A stretch of 64,000 nt of DNA, taken from Spodoptera frugiperda (Eukaryota > Arthropoda > Insecta > Lepidoptera > Noctuidae). The notes under the pieces are model-generated. The model worked only from the letters and a program-made list of their open reading frames with translations, was not told the DNA's origin and made no database searches. The stretch is taken from positions 1,922,001 through 1,986,000 of the forward strand of contig NC_064237.1 of NCBI RefSeq assembly GCF_023101765.2, given 5' to 3'. This document shows, in pieces, positions 12,701 through 20,396 of the stretch. The translations under genes were made by a program, and so were the position numbers. Positions within the stretch are counted from its first letter, which is position 1. Each line of letters begins with the position of its first letter.

Positions 12701-15700
12701 TTCTAAAATCATATCCCTATTTTTATTATTAGGTCCACTCCTAAACACCGGCTTCCATTTCAACGTTGGCAACTGGCCTGGTCATGTTGAGGCTCCAGGG
12801 TCTAAAGTGGGTACATGTGACTGGCTGCTCACAGCTGAGACACTCAAGAAGTCAGGAGACACTGAAGGCATCTTCCTGTCTGTGGCACATTGGTATCCTC
12901 CGCATACATCGTGCACATATTTGATGCAAGGATTTCCTGGACAGGTCGTCAGGTTATATTTTCCAAGGTAAGAGTCAGAGAGAGATCCAGTTTAGTTATT
13001 TTTATGAAACAGTAGAGCTGTAATTTTTAAAACATTATTGTTTTATTTGTTAACATAAGTGAGATCTAATCAAATAGGACTATCTACCAAAAAGTCTTCG
13101 TTTCTCAACTGAACGTCACATTTGGATACTTGTACTTATCAATAATAACATAGAGTCTGAATACTAAACCTGAAGTTGTAAACTCGCTCCTCATTTCATG
13201 TTCCTCATGAGACAACCAATATAAGTATGAATAAATAAAATACATCATACTATGTATTTTTTTTCCCAACAGTTTCCGAATAAACCGCATAGAGTCTCCG
13301 ATTCAGCCCTGGACCGGGGACTGTGGAGAGTCTCTCACTCTGTACGATGCTCCGAGACCTGACGATGCTCGCATCATCAAGACATTCTGTGACACCTTCA
13401 GCCGACCGATGGAGAAGCACGACTTTGTGTCCACTGGCAACGCCATGTTTGTCAGATTTGAGAGCAAGACTGGCAGTTATAGTGGGTGAGTGGATTTGAA
13501 ATAAAGTCTTTTCAGGGTTTTTCATTTGATTTTTATCGAAGATAAGACAAATTACCTTGAGCTAATTTAAGCTCCGGGTATGCAAATTACTATTGAGATC
13601 TAGTAACAAAAGTGATAGGATATGGATATATCTAATTTCTTCAGGAAAATACATTACGATTATATCTTTATTTAAAATCCTCTAAAATTATTATTACACT
13701 AGCTTCAGTGACTTCGCCCGTGATCCCGTGGAATAAAAAGTGTGATCATCCCATGTGATATTCCAGACCATAACCTATGCCTGTTCTACATTTTATCCCG
13801 AACCCTTCTGCCATTTTGACGTGATTGAGGAATAAAAATACAAATAAAACTCACAAACATTTGCATTTATAATATTAGTAAGACAGGTTTCAAATAAATG
13901 CAATATCTTCACAAACCCTTAAGACATTCCTCGTGTAGACTTTATTTCGCAAAAACATTACGAGTCAACGTAACATCAACATTTCAGATAAAATCACTTT
14001 GAATCACGGTAAATAAACAAGCTACGTAATAATTTATTTGCACAGAAACATTATTGCACGATTTAAAGCTAAGAATACATCAAACAAACCTAATATATAC
14101 ATGGTTGTAATAAACAAACATACACATTTCCTACATAGAACATTTCTCGTGTATGTATTTGTTTTCGTAAGAACCATTCCCGCAAAATATCATCAATTAA
14201 AATGAAGGGAAAGGGCGAAACAAATGAACAAATAAATACAAGGACGTTTTCGTTGTAAACAATTTTACTGGAGCATCTATTTATGGCAGTGGTGTAGTGG
14301 TTGTTTGTATGAGGTTTAAAAATAACGTTGCCGATAGTAGTAATGTATGCAGTACCCTTAGTACGAGTTTGCGTTACGTTGAACGAAAACGAAACGAAAG
14401 CGCGGTCGGCACTCTGATTGCCCGGCGCGAATGAACCAACCTATCGGGTACCCTTAGTATGGGTTTGCTTTAAAGAAAATTTGCGTAAAACAAACTCGTT
14501 CTAAGCCTTCAGGGCGCCGAGCCCGCACTCGTTTCGTTTTCACTCAACGTTAAGCAAACTCGTACTAAGAGTACAGTATAGGTATTGTATTAAGTCGGAT
14601 GAGGCTGGGAGGAAATGGCACAGTTCTTTAAATTAGTAGTCTTAGTTACATACATTTTCACTGAATACAAATACATTCTGCTATGTAAAACTCTTTACAT
14701 CCAAAATCTAACTAACCTATTTGTTCTAGATCCTCACTCTACTACTGGGCTCACTACGACTTCTTCAACAACACGCGTTTCGGAGAACCTGTCCCTGGAA
14801 CTGCTTGTGATGAGATCATAGCATCGTGGAAACAAAGAGCTGGAAGACTACGGTCTCCTCTGAACACCCTGGTGTACAAGCAGGCGTCACCAGGAGAAGA
14901 CGTCCACTGCCTCTACAGATTTGTGACAGATAAAAGGATATATGCTAGAGTTATTCTCACTATTTTGAGTGTTAATTTTAAGGTACGTTCAACTTTTTCT
15001 TTAGTATTTGTTCTCTATTTAAGTTTCTATACTTTTTGTAGGGAAAATTGAAAATTATTGACAGTTGTTGTAAGAAGTAAATAGTTAAATGAATGGTTTG
15101 GTCTAAATATAATTATGTACTTGAATATAAATCAATCTTCATTGAACAACTCATCTACTGGAAAAATCTGTTTAATAATTTAAGTTCGAAAAATTAGTCT
15201 TCCTTTGATGTCTGGAGCCGTCATTTATAATACTAATGTCTAGCAAATATTCTAAATACTTTATTTCAAACTTCACAAACCAATTAACTCGAAAAGGACT
15301 AATTTCACCAAAATGTTTTCTTAGTTTTAGTTATTTCTCCTGTAAGCACTTAATTAAATTTATTTGAAAGTCCATTTGTTGAACTAATTTCTAATTAATA
15401 GTCCGTTTCTCTAAAGTTAATATTTTTTTCATTTTCAATTTCATTTTAATCAGTAAGCGATTTACAATCTTTTTAGATTTAAAAAGGACTTAAATTATAT
15501 ACAGTTTTCCATTCATAAATACGTCACAGATGTAAACTAATTCTGAAACAAAATCTAAATTCAATTTCTTTACAGGAACACCCATACACATCGGTAACCT
15601 GTCAAAACTGTTACGAAGACCGAGCAGACAAGCTGATCATCTGGGAACCATACCCAGGTGGCAAGTCACCCAACATTACAGCACCAGGAGTAAGCACCAC

Positions 15701-16799
15701 ACCTCTTCCACTCCACCTGGCTGTCCAGCGGTCCCTGGGATCCTGTCTTTGTGCCAAACATGCTAATGCTGTATCTAGAGCAAGGCCATACAGAGTCGTA
15801 TCATCAGGTGAAAGCTTAAATCTCCAACTGATAGTAGACAATGCTCATGCAGCTGCCTCATACTTCAAGAACCCATCTCCACTCTTTGAAGCTCGCTATG
15901 AGTTCGTCCACGGCCCTCTCTGTGGACCAGCTGTTTTGGCAGCTGCATCAGATGGTGAAATAGTCTACCCACACTTAGAAGCCCTCGGCTATATGGAACC
16001 GCCAAAAAGAATACAGTGCATCTGGGATCTAGAGATAGAAGAAAAGAGAGATATTTGGCTACACTTTGAAAGTATTAAGTTCGCTTCACGTCACTGCGAA
16101 GATGGCAATATTCAAATCTACTTGCCTGGACGATTGGATCCATATTTGTCGGTATGCGGTGATAATGTAACAGAAACTGAAAAACTGCCAATATTGTCAG
16201 CTGGGGAACTTGGGTTCGAATCTTTAGATGATCCATTGGTGATCGAAAAAGAAAAGACGAGATCTATTCGTATTGTCTTCATCGGTAGTGCGTCCCCAGC
16301 AAGAGCTGCCTTCAAAATTGCCTGGACTGGGCTTTACCACCTACCGAAGAACTCTGATGGCACTCTAATGACTTCACGGCTAACTGACGGAGAAACTAAA
16401 TCTCCTGACTCAGGTCATGGGTGCGACTTCATTTGTCCAGGTGAAGCACTGTGTATTCCAGCCAGATTGATTTGCAATGGAGTAGTTAATTGTCCAAACG
16501 TCACCTCAGGTGATCGTAAATTCTGGACAGCTGAAGAAAAACGAGCCAGAGAAGCGTACTCTGAGGATAGTCTGAGACGTTTAGGATATTTGGATTTATT
16601 GGGAGGACTCCCATTGGGACAATTGCATGACGAAGCTCCTGAACTTTGTGCAAGAGCCAGGAGCATTGGTGGGAATGATTGGACAGCGCCTGCTTTAGGT
16701 GCTGGGTTAGCGATTGCTATTGGTGTGTGTGCTCTCGGTGCCGCCTGGCGCCTGTGCTGCCGCAAGCGGTCTCCAGACGAAGAGTCCCTGGATTACTGA
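652..16799 (+). CDS. CUB/LDLa-domain single-pass membrane protein, 3' portion (multi-exon)
   Basis: Joined exons are 652-757 (or its twin 1702-1807), 3221-3332, 4888-5054, 5531-5614, 8326-8424, 9387-9505, 12376-12531, 12733-12967, 13273-13485, 14730-14982 and 15576-16799. Every junction keeps frame, and the visible product is about 921 residues. The start and signal peptide lie upstream of the window. CUB-like domains cover roughly residues 1-140, 165-290, 295-440, 450-640 and 640-780, with CUB hallmarks such as a CPYDYIRIYDG strand followed by FCG. A cysteine-rich LDLa-like module starts near residue 796, a hydrophobic helix lies near 884-908, and the tail ends SPDEESLDY. Proteins with several CUBs, one LDLa and one helix (LEV-10, Neto, CULD) act extracellularly in receptor clustering or trafficking. 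That role is inferred here from layout only. The gene is certain; orthology is open. Confidence 0.9.
775..1050 (+). mobile_element. R2 short interspersed element copy
   Basis: It starts with an AATAAGCTGGTAAACGAG-like head and runs through GGGGGTTAGG and ACGCTAGCGTTGTTT to a GAGGCCGTGGTATCAC tail. At least ten copies of this roughly 300-bp family are in the window. It begins about 20 bp after exon copy A. Confidence 0.65.
1505..1618 (+). mobile_element. R4 SINE, 3' part
   Basis: The sequence includes GTGCCCGATATATGGCAGTA, CCCCTTATTACATGATAC and TTACGTGCCGTAATGTGC, all shared with 31654-31912. The head is absent. It lies upstream of exon copy B exactly as the R4 tail lies upstream of copy A. 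Confidence 0.65.
1702..1807 (+). CDS. Duplicated exon, copy B
   Basis: This has the same 106 nt as the exon at 652-757, with the same acceptor and a GTACTT donor instead of GTATTA. The flanking intron is recognisably homologous on both sides but carries many substitutions and indels. It lies closer to the next exon, so it may be the default copy. It encodes the start of the first visible CUB-like domain. Confidence 0.75.
1828..2015 (+). mobile_element. R2 element copy, internally shortened
   Basis: The head ATGGAATAAGTCGG, the CCTGATGGTAAGCAATCGCC motif and the tail TTTCACGTCGGTTTTC and GAGGCCGTGG are present. The central G-rich part is missing. It follows exon copy B at the same distance as the R2 copy after copy A. 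Confidence 0.65.
2608..2815 (+). mobile_element. Retrotransposon fragment
   Basis: The stretch GGCGTTTGGCCACCATCTCG through CCCAAGTTGTATTTTGCAGG to CAAAACGCTTCGTGC is a repeat I recognise as common in lepidopteran genomes, probably a non-LTR element. No second copy is in this window, so this rests on recollection. Confidence 0.4.
3221..3332 (+). CDS. CUB/LDLa gene, exon at 3.2 kb (first visible CUB)
   Basis: Acceptor TTTTCTATAG and donor GTAAGTAG bound a 112-nt exon. It reads FRAFRGSPKDWILRIRFKKF and ends TTCHKGYMQ. The alternating hydrophobic strand and the cysteine are typical of a CUB beta-sandwich. It ends on a codon boundary. Confidence 0.88.
4042..4135 (+). mobile_element. R2 element, 5' fragment
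   Basis: A well-preserved head reads TGGAATAAGCCGGTAAACGA, then CCGCCGCCCATGGACACTTG. It is cut off after about 95 bases. It lies in the intron between exons 3221-3332 and 4888-5054, which otherwise shows nothing recognisable. Confidence 0.65.
4888..5054 (+). CDS. CUB/LDLa gene, exon at 4.9 kb
   Basis: Acceptor TTCACAG and donor GTCAGTGA bound 167 nt starting in phase 0. The reading includes EPGLFCGEIEQPQTF and NFVKIVFHADNF. The FCG and the following strand match the second half of a CUB domain. An N-glycosylation sequon (NFT) is present. Confidence 0.88.
5531..5614 (+). CDS. CUB/LDLa gene, exon at 5.5 kb
   Basis: Acceptor TCCTTTCCAG and donor GTATGTAC bound an 84-nt exon. It reads AEQQFEVYLRYGQHPELY and then PNRRGEVVAG. 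This is the last strand of the first CUB and the start of a linker. Phase matches both neighbours. Confidence 0.85.
5871..5904. repeat. Perfect inverted repeat, 15-bp arms
   Basis: TATGCCATCTAATAT and its exact complement are separated by ATAA. The whole can fold into a hairpin with a four-base loop. Confidence 0.85.
6324..6370 (+). pseudogene. Reverse-transcriptase motif relic (non-LTR retrotransposon)
   Basis: One frame reads YRVPQGGILGPDFI followed by a stop. VPQGxxLGP is the conserved motif of LINE reverse transcriptases just before the catalytic FADD block. Stops flank it and no FADD follows, so it is a short decayed fragment. The downstream 80-codon open stretch (6387-6629) shares the frame but I see no RT motifs in it. 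Confidence 0.4.
8326..8424 (+). CDS. CUB/LDLa gene, exon at 8.3 kb with GC donor
   Basis: The acceptor is TTTTTCTCAG. The 3' border reads TTGCAG|GCAAGT, a GC-AG intron start with otherwise ideal donor bases. No GT in frame gives a better join. The 99-nt exon is cysteine-rich (SYCERVFRDCRLQTC) and continues SAAYPGVYPRNLHCR, the usual N-terminal YPxxYPxNxxC pattern of a CUB domain. Joining at the GC donor to exon 9387-9505 restores CRYHL in frame. Confidence 0.88.
9100..9295 (+). repeat. R7 interspersed repeat copy
   Basis: GAAGTCACACATAGACGATC, then ACGAACAAATCAATGGATGA, GAAAGCCCGCT and CGATCACCTCGCC recur in opposite orientation at 54310-54535. The family is otherwise unrecognised. Confidence 0.6.
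9387..9505 (+). CDS. CUB/LDLa gene, exon at 9.4 kb
   Basis: Acceptor ACCTTTCTAG and donor GTAAGTGG bound a 119-nt exon. It reads YHLNTRLPYIKLYIENEEF and then GQRCENIMTC. It forms the middle of the second CUB domain with two extra cysteines. It joins to GSENCPYDY across the next intron. Confidence 0.87.
9556..9690 (+). mobile_element. R1 SINE, 3' part
   Basis: It shares CGCACGGA, GTGTGATCCACA, TTTGTAAACGCACCCACGAC and the GTGTGG tail with the full R1 copy at 43472-43687. The tRNA-like head is missing. It starts about 50 bp after the 9387-9505 exon. Confidence 0.6.
9681..9750 (+). repeat. Direct repeat unit 1
   Basis: The 70-base unit runs from TTCTTTTGTATTTTATTCCA to CGATAAGTAAGTTAAGTAGC. 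It recurs at 9958-10030 with few changes and a 3-bp indel. Confidence 0.85.
9832..9957 (+). mobile_element. R1 SINE, degenerate second copy
   Basis: GTCTTTGTGTGATTCTCAAA and CTGCACCCATGATACGA match R1. Together with the unit at 9958-10030 it forms a second copy of the SINE-plus-70-bp block seen at 9556-9750, so the block appears tandemly duplicated. Confidence 0.5.
9958..10030 (+). repeat. Direct repeat unit 2
   Basis: This is the second copy of the 70-base unit at 9681-9750. It shares CAGGGTGAAGTTATCTTAGT and the following 20 bases exactly. Confidence 0.85.
10188..10240 (+). mobile_element. R1 SINE tail fragment
   Basis: ACGCATACGACACAGCAGAA followed by CTAGTGTGGGGCAAG matches the last 45 bases of R1. 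Confidence 0.5.
10728..10840 (-). mobile_element. R2-type element, minus strand
   Basis: Read on the minus strand it goes from ATGGCGATGGGCAGCAAAC to CATGGACAGCCGCAATACCA, matching the R2 head and middle. Confidence 0.5.
10905..10978 (+). mobile_element. R6 MITE end, relic
   Basis: GTGCTAAGCTATGGAA and TAGCACATTTCTGGTGGCAA match the 3' end of the R6 MITE at 27517-27838. Only about 70 bases are recognisable. Confidence 0.45.
11385..11560 (-). mobile_element. R4 SINE, minus strand, 3' part
   Basis: CACATTACGGCCATACCACT, TTTGTGTCCTAAGTCCCATG and GAGCCTATTGCCACATACTG are the reverse complement of the 3' half of R4. Confidence 0.6.
12140..12300. mobile_element. R5 foldback element copy
   Basis: Imperfect arms CTACTAGTTTCAAGTCAC and GTGACTCGAACTCGAC enclose TTCATGAGCA and TGCTCATGATGAA. 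Related copies lie at 36520, 37851, 49625 and 63125. It ends about 80 bp before the exon at 12376. Confidence 0.5.
12376..12531 (+). CDS. CUB/LDLa gene, exon at 12.4 kb (clearest CUB signature)
   Basis: Acceptor CTCTCTCCCAG and donor GTAATGTG bound a 156-nt exon. It reads ENCPYDYIRIYDGKD, then IGTFCGMGKFPYSIIGTSQD, then LFVEFVSS. The CxYDxxxIYDG...FCG...FxS order is the diagnostic C-terminal half of a CUB domain. Confidence 0.92.
12733..12967 (+). CDS. CUB/LDLa gene, exon at 12.7 kb
   Basis: Acceptor TTATTATTAG and donor GTAAGAGT bound 235 nt. It closes the second CUB (GFHFNVGNWPG), passes a linker, and opens the third with TCDWLLTAETLKKSG and SCTYLMQGFPGQVVRLYF. The intron before it is only about 200 bp. 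Confidence 0.9.
13273..13485 (+). CDS. CUB/LDLa gene, exon at 13.3 kb
   Basis: Acceptor TTTTCCCAACAG and donor GTGAGTGG bound 213 nt. It reads FRINRIESPIQPW, then GDCGESLTLYDAP, then IKTFCDTFSRP, then VRFESKTGSYSG. It provides most of the third CUB domain, with the C...LYD...FC pattern intact. Confidence 0.9.
13697..13886 (-). mobile_element. Helitron-like fragment, minus strand
   Basis: ACTAGCTTCAGTGACTTCGC at the left is the reverse complement of a ...GAAGT...CTAGT Helitron 3' end. The right border, TTATAATATTAGTAAGACA, is the complement of a TCTTACTAATATTATAA 5' end common in lepidopteran Helitrons. No coding capacity is seen. Confidence 0.55.
14355..14571. mobile_element. R8 palindromic MITE with a nested copy
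   Basis: Terminal inverted repeats CTTAGTACGAGTTTGCGTTA and its near-complement at 14544-14569 enclose a GC-rich core with GCGCCGA. Shorter relatives are at 23933-24082 and 58213-58343. A deleted copy of the same family (14451-14509) interrupts it. Confidence 0.75.
14451..14509. mobile_element. Nested mini-copy of R8
   Basis: CCCTTAGTATGGGTTTGC and CAAACTCGTTCTAAG form terminal repeats only about 20 bp apart. The sequences either side rejoin to the arrangement of the uninterrupted copies. Confidence 0.6.
14730..14982 (+). CDS. CUB/LDLa gene, exon at 14.7 kb
   Basis: Acceptor TTTGTTCTAG and donor GTACGTTC bound 253 nt ending in phase 0. It closes the third CUB (SSLYYWAHYDFF), then starts a diverged CUB-like segment reading TACDEIIASWKQ and VHCLYRFVTDKRIYARVIL. 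Confidence 0.88.
14983..15575 (+). other. 0.6-kb intron
   Basis: AT-rich intron with no recognised repeat or open frame. Confidence 0.6.
15576..16799 (+). CDS. CUB/LDLa gene, large terminal coding exon (CUBs, LDLa, membrane helix, stop)
   Basis: Acceptor TTTCTTTACAG opens a 1,224-nt coding exon ending TGA. In order it carries the rest of a diverged CUB-like unit (VTCQNCYEDRADKLIIW), a last CUB starting LCGPAVLAAASDGEIVYP with IQCIWDLEIE and HCEDGNIQIYLPG, and an LDLa-like module (CDFICPGEALCIPARLICNG). The membrane helix reads TAPALGAGLAIAIGVCALGA. It is followed by WRLCCRKR, a positive stop-transfer with membrane-proximal cysteines, and a short acidic tail. The usual calcium-binding acidic cluster of LDLa is replaced by NCPNVTSGDRKFW. 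Open frames on the opposite strand here are shadows. Confidence 0.93.
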   Translation, partial: EHPYTSVTCQNCYEDRADKLIIWEPYPGGKSPNITAPGVSTTPLPLHLAVQRSLGSCLCAKHANAVSRARPYRVVSSGESLNLQLIVDNAHAAASYFKNPSPLFEARYEFVHGPLCGPAVLAAASDGEIVYPHLEALGYMEPPKRIQCIWDLEIEEKRDIWLHFESIKFASRHCEDGNIQIYLPGRLDPYLSVCGDNVTETEKLPILSAGELGFESLDDPLVIEKEKTRSIRIVFIGSASPARAAFKIAWTGLYHLPKNSDGTLMTSRLTDGETKSPDSGHGCDFICPGEALCIPARLICNGVVNCPNVTSGDRKFWTAEEKRAREAYSEDSLRRLGYLDLLGGLPLGQLHDEAPELCARARSIGGNDWTAPALGAGLAIAIGVCALGAAWRLCCRKRSPDEESLDY

Positions 16800-17927
16800 C
16801 ATGCGGCCCGCGGTGCGCCTCACGCACCGCCGTCGCTCCACTCGCGGTCTACCTCCAGGGACCTCCCTATGGATTGGAGCCTCCATTGACAGACGCTATA
16901 TTGAGCGCCGGAGCCCTCCTTTGTTGATTACTGAGAACCAAGTTCTTTGCTTGTTGTTGTTACCCGGATAATGGTAATTGTATACCTTACCATACTAACT
17001 AAAAACACAATCCTGTCAATTTTCACTTAGAATTTTTCTATATAAATATCTCCGTATAACGACAGTGGCAAGCAGTTGGAGTTGCGTGTTCAAGGCAAAT
17101 TTTGGTAATGTGGAAAGTTTACGATTGAAGTGAATCAGTCTAATTCGTTAACAACGACGGTAGTTGCAGCCAAAAGTTTCCTTATAACTGCTTGGAGCTG
17201 TCATTATATTTTTACTAAAGTTAAGTACGGCAATTTTGAATGTACTTTATTGAAGACACTCCCGATATTTATCGTGTTTAATTTTAGGAGGGTAAGACTC
17301 CCGGCGCTCAAGTTGACGACGTTGTTTTGTAATTAATGTATATACCCTTATACCTAAATTAAACCTAACGTTAATTAATGCTTCAAACGAACGATCATAG
17401 GTTAGGGCAAGGTGATAGTAGCCAAACAGTTAAGTCATTATCAATTTAGGTAGTAATAGTAATGTTTTTATAACATGACATAAGTGTGACATTCCTATGA
17501 CAGGAATGGGTTCAATTTTATGGTTTATGAACTCATCATGTTTAGCATCAAGTTGACTCCTCTCATTATGTGCTCGAGAAAAGACCGCCAAGTTCGTTCA
17601 CGATGACAATGAAGAAAGTTTCCAGAAGTTTGATTTTAACGCTAAGTTACTTCATATCAGTATTGTAAAATAATGTGCTCAATATAATGTGAACTTGGCG
17701 AACTTTTTCGTACACGCTGGCTTCAAAGCGATTTGACTGACTGCGAAATCATGTAATCTACTCGTTGTAATGTAAATATATTTGACTAGATAATAAGATC
17801 GTTGATAGAATAAGTTGTGTGTTGTATCATTGATTTCTCAGAAACTTTCGTAACAATCTTGTGATTATTTGCTTTAAAGATTAATTTTACCTCTAACACC
17901 ACCACATTTGCAAGATTTTAATGTCGA

Positions 17928-17933
17928 AATAAA
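17928..17933 (+). terminator. Candidate poly(A) signal AATAAA
   Basis: This is the first perfect AATAAA after the stop codon of the CUB/LDLa gene, about 1.1 kb downstream. Two further perfect hexamers follow at 18094 and 18158. Confidence 0.35.
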
Positions 17934-18093
17934 TTTACAGAGAATTAAATAAGTTTTAAAGTAAAAAAAGAATACAAGGAGACAGAGTATAAGATTTCTG
18001 ATCAAATTGAAAAAATGGTGCCGTAATGTGCAGGTTCACTTCTACCTTCGAGGATAAAAGGTGTGTGAGTTAAAAAATGGTTTGTAATAATTG

Positions 18094-18099
18094 AATAAA
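18094..18099 (+). terminator. Candidate poly(A) signal AATAAA
   Basis: A perfect hexamer in TTGAATAAAACC, followed within 20-40 bases by TG-rich sequence (CAATGTGTTGC), which fits a cleavage-stimulating context. Confidence 0.4.
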
Positions 18100-18594
18100 A
18101 CCTCTTTGATAATCAGTTCAATGTGTTGCTAGAAATCAATGATATTATGTACCTAAAAATAAACTAAAAAAATGCGCACTGCGGTTAGCTACGATTAGTT
18201 CTGTATCTGCAATAATAATAATTTTACCAACTTGTAACATTTGTTTAGTTTTGACTAAATATTTGTAATTTATATACGTTGCACAGTTAGTTATTAGATT
18301 ATTTTCACTGAATTTATATATAAAATGTATGCTTTGATAAATATTATTGCAATTTCAACCGTATCTCTTTGTGTTAAGGTGTGAGCAATATCTGTTATTG
18401 AAAACGATATTTTCTTCTGTAAATAACACTTTTGTCTTGACATGATGTAGATATATAAATAGCTACTACGTAGTAATAATTATCCTTTTTAAGAGGTCAA
18501 TAACCTGCTTATCCGAAATTGCGGATAGCTATATTACATTAAATGATTCGTCTGCCCGTTTTGACAAGCTTAAATCGATTTTAATAAAAGAACA

Positions 18595-18730
18595 AGACGA
18601 TTTTTTTAAGGGGGAAAATCATCCAATTACTTCTCCCGCCTTGGGCGAGGTAAGAAGGAGTGTCAGACTATTACTGATTAAAAACCACCCCGTTCCTACT
18701 CCTGGTTTTCAAGCCGGTGCCCCGGTAAAA
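18595..18730 (+). mobile_element. R3 element copy
   Basis: A T-run is followed by AAGGGGGAAAATCATCCAAT, CCTTGGGCGAGG, GTCAGAC..TTACTGA and CCGTTCCTACTCC. This roughly 180-bp family has at least ten copies in the window in both orientations. Confidence 0.7.
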
Positions 18731-19984
18731 AAACATGATAATAAGAATAATACAAAACTACGTAACAAGTTTTACAAATGTATTACATTTTTCACATAAA
18801 GTTATAATATTATTCTAAACCTATTCCTAGCCTAAAACATTTGGTCGATTTACGTTCTAGATCCAGCCTATAAGTAATATCGTTACCGTAATGGGTATTG
18901 CTCAAATCTAAGCCTTAAGTTTAGTACAATAATAAATATAGTAAGGTATAAAATTGTTTGCGTACTATTTTAAATAATAGCTTTATTTTGACGAGTAATT
19001 TAGATTTTGTTAGCATTTACCAGATGGGTAATGTTAAAAAAATAAAAATATATTTTGTACAAAATATTCTGTAGTTTTCTTTCTAGTAATCCCTCTTTGA
19101 TCGAGTCTTCGTATGAGTTAAGGTAAGGGTTAATAGGCAGGCTAAGAGACTTGGGTTCAATCCCCAAGTCAAGGAAGTATTTATTATTTATATATTTAGG
19201 GTTCGTTGAATTTGTTTTTGGTACCTAACAACACCTTGTTTAAAACTGAGCCTGTTGGATATTGGATTCTTGATATAACTAATGATAACAAGCTGTCGTA
19301 TTCTACTTACCACATACATATTCCACTCCACCTAAATCAGATAGTCCAGCGACTAATACGTATATGTAGCATAAACCTCAAGTAACATAGAAGAGAATTT
19401 TCTACAGTTTACTAGGATATTGTCATTAAAGTTCTTATACAAATACATACAATAATGATAAGCCCCTAAGCGTACTAAAACTTACATAATTCCCGAAAAT
19501 CGTAGGCATGCCTGCCTCTTTAGATAGAGCAATACCAGAATGAATTTAACAACCTTTGTAACCGACATCCGTCATTGACTTATAAGAAAAATGGTCTCAC
19601 TATTAACACATACTCATATTCTCCTCCCCTTGAAGAAAACCACTTATGACCACGACGTTACAAATAACTACGTGACCAAAATACAAAACTCCAAATCTCG
19701 ACAACAATATAAGAGCATCAACAAACATGGAATCCACATTATTTACATTGGCAATAAGTATGAGACAGCAGATAAACCATTCGCAGCGTAAACCTAATGT
19801 CCCATACATTACGAGGCATCACCCTCCCTACAACGATTATTCACAAAATTATTTATAGCAACAATATTTCATTGTATCTGTACCGTTCAGGAATACATAA
19901 ATCCTGTACGACAAAGAGCACTTAAAATCTATAATACGATAGCATTTTTCATAGCTGTGTACCGTACCCATATCGCATTGGTGG
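18731..19984. other. Intergenic AT-rich DNA
   Basis: No coding stretch is supported. Contents are a LINE-like A-rich segment and a tRNA T-arm-like sequence near 19145. The open frames on both strands at 19591-19809 overlap each other and lack start, splice or protein signatures. Confidence 0.5.
19140..19175 (+). repeat. tRNA T-arm-like fragment, probably SINE-derived
   Basis: ACTTGGGTTCAATCCCCAAG folds like a T-arm and resembles a pol III B box. No acceptor stem or full cloverleaf is visible, so a functional tRNA is unlikely. Confidence 0.3.
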
Positions 19985-20045
19985 ACGGTGTTTGCAAATA
20001 TTGAAGCACCTGCCCGACGCGTCGCCGCCGGCGCCATATTTATTT
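19985..20045 (+). promoter_or_regulatory. CpG-rich patch, possible promoter
   Basis: CCCGACGCGTCGCCGCCGGC stands out from AT-rich surroundings and has no matching copy elsewhere in the window. It lies about 230 bp upstream of the candidate first coding exon at 20267. No TATA or initiator is obvious. Confidence 0.3.
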
Positions 20046-20266
20046 TTATGACACATTTTTTTACTCTTCTTTATTCGTGTTCTTTTTTCAAAGTTTGACG
20101 TTCGTTTTGATTGTGACGTTTCGAAATTTTTTAAATTGAATTTTTATTTTCTTTTTACGAATTGCAATTTGGAAAATAGGTTGCTTCTGTGTAAAAATAA
20201 AAAGGTTGTTGTTTACACGGAAAAATTCATTTATTATTATTTGAAATAAACGTAATTTATTTATGT

Positions 20267-20396
20267 ATGGCCATCAAGAATGGTGTGTACCAAAATGATA
20301 CGTCTAATGGTAATAGTATGTGCCAAGTATGGACCAAAATTCAGATTGAACTGTCGTTACCAAGCGACGAGCAACAAAACAAACAAACAGTTCAAG
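20267..20396 (+). CDS. Candidate first coding exon, unknown gene
   Basis: ATGGCCATCAAG opens 43 codons with no stop, ending VQ followed by G|GTAAATAA, a plausible donor in phase 1. The peptide begins MAIKNGVYQNDTSNGNSMC and continues WTKIQIELSLPSDEQQ. It is hydrophilic with balanced composition, unlike most chance frames here. An out-of-frame ATG four bases upstream would compete for initiation. No downstream exon of matching phase was found, so its partner may lie far away or outside. I do not recognise a family. It could be chance. Confidence 0.35.

Larger units (their letters stand above)
16800..18115 (+). other. 3' untranslated region of the CUB/LDLa gene (extent inferred)
   Basis: AT-rich sequence with no recognised repeat follows the stop codon. 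The first 150 bases are still GC-rich. Candidate AATAAA signals lie at 17928-17933, 18094-18099 and 18158-18163. Which one is used is not visible, so the end is a guess. Confidence 0.45.

Noticed and set aside
15611..16765. Open frames antisense to the large terminal exon (15611-15841, 16118-16315, 16415-16765)
   Set aside because: They are mirror shadows of the well-supported CUB/LDLa coding exon and show no domains.
16679..16971. Two + strand frames overlapping the stop codon region
   Set aside because: Both are out of frame with the membrane helix and tail. They only reflect the GC-rich end of the gene.
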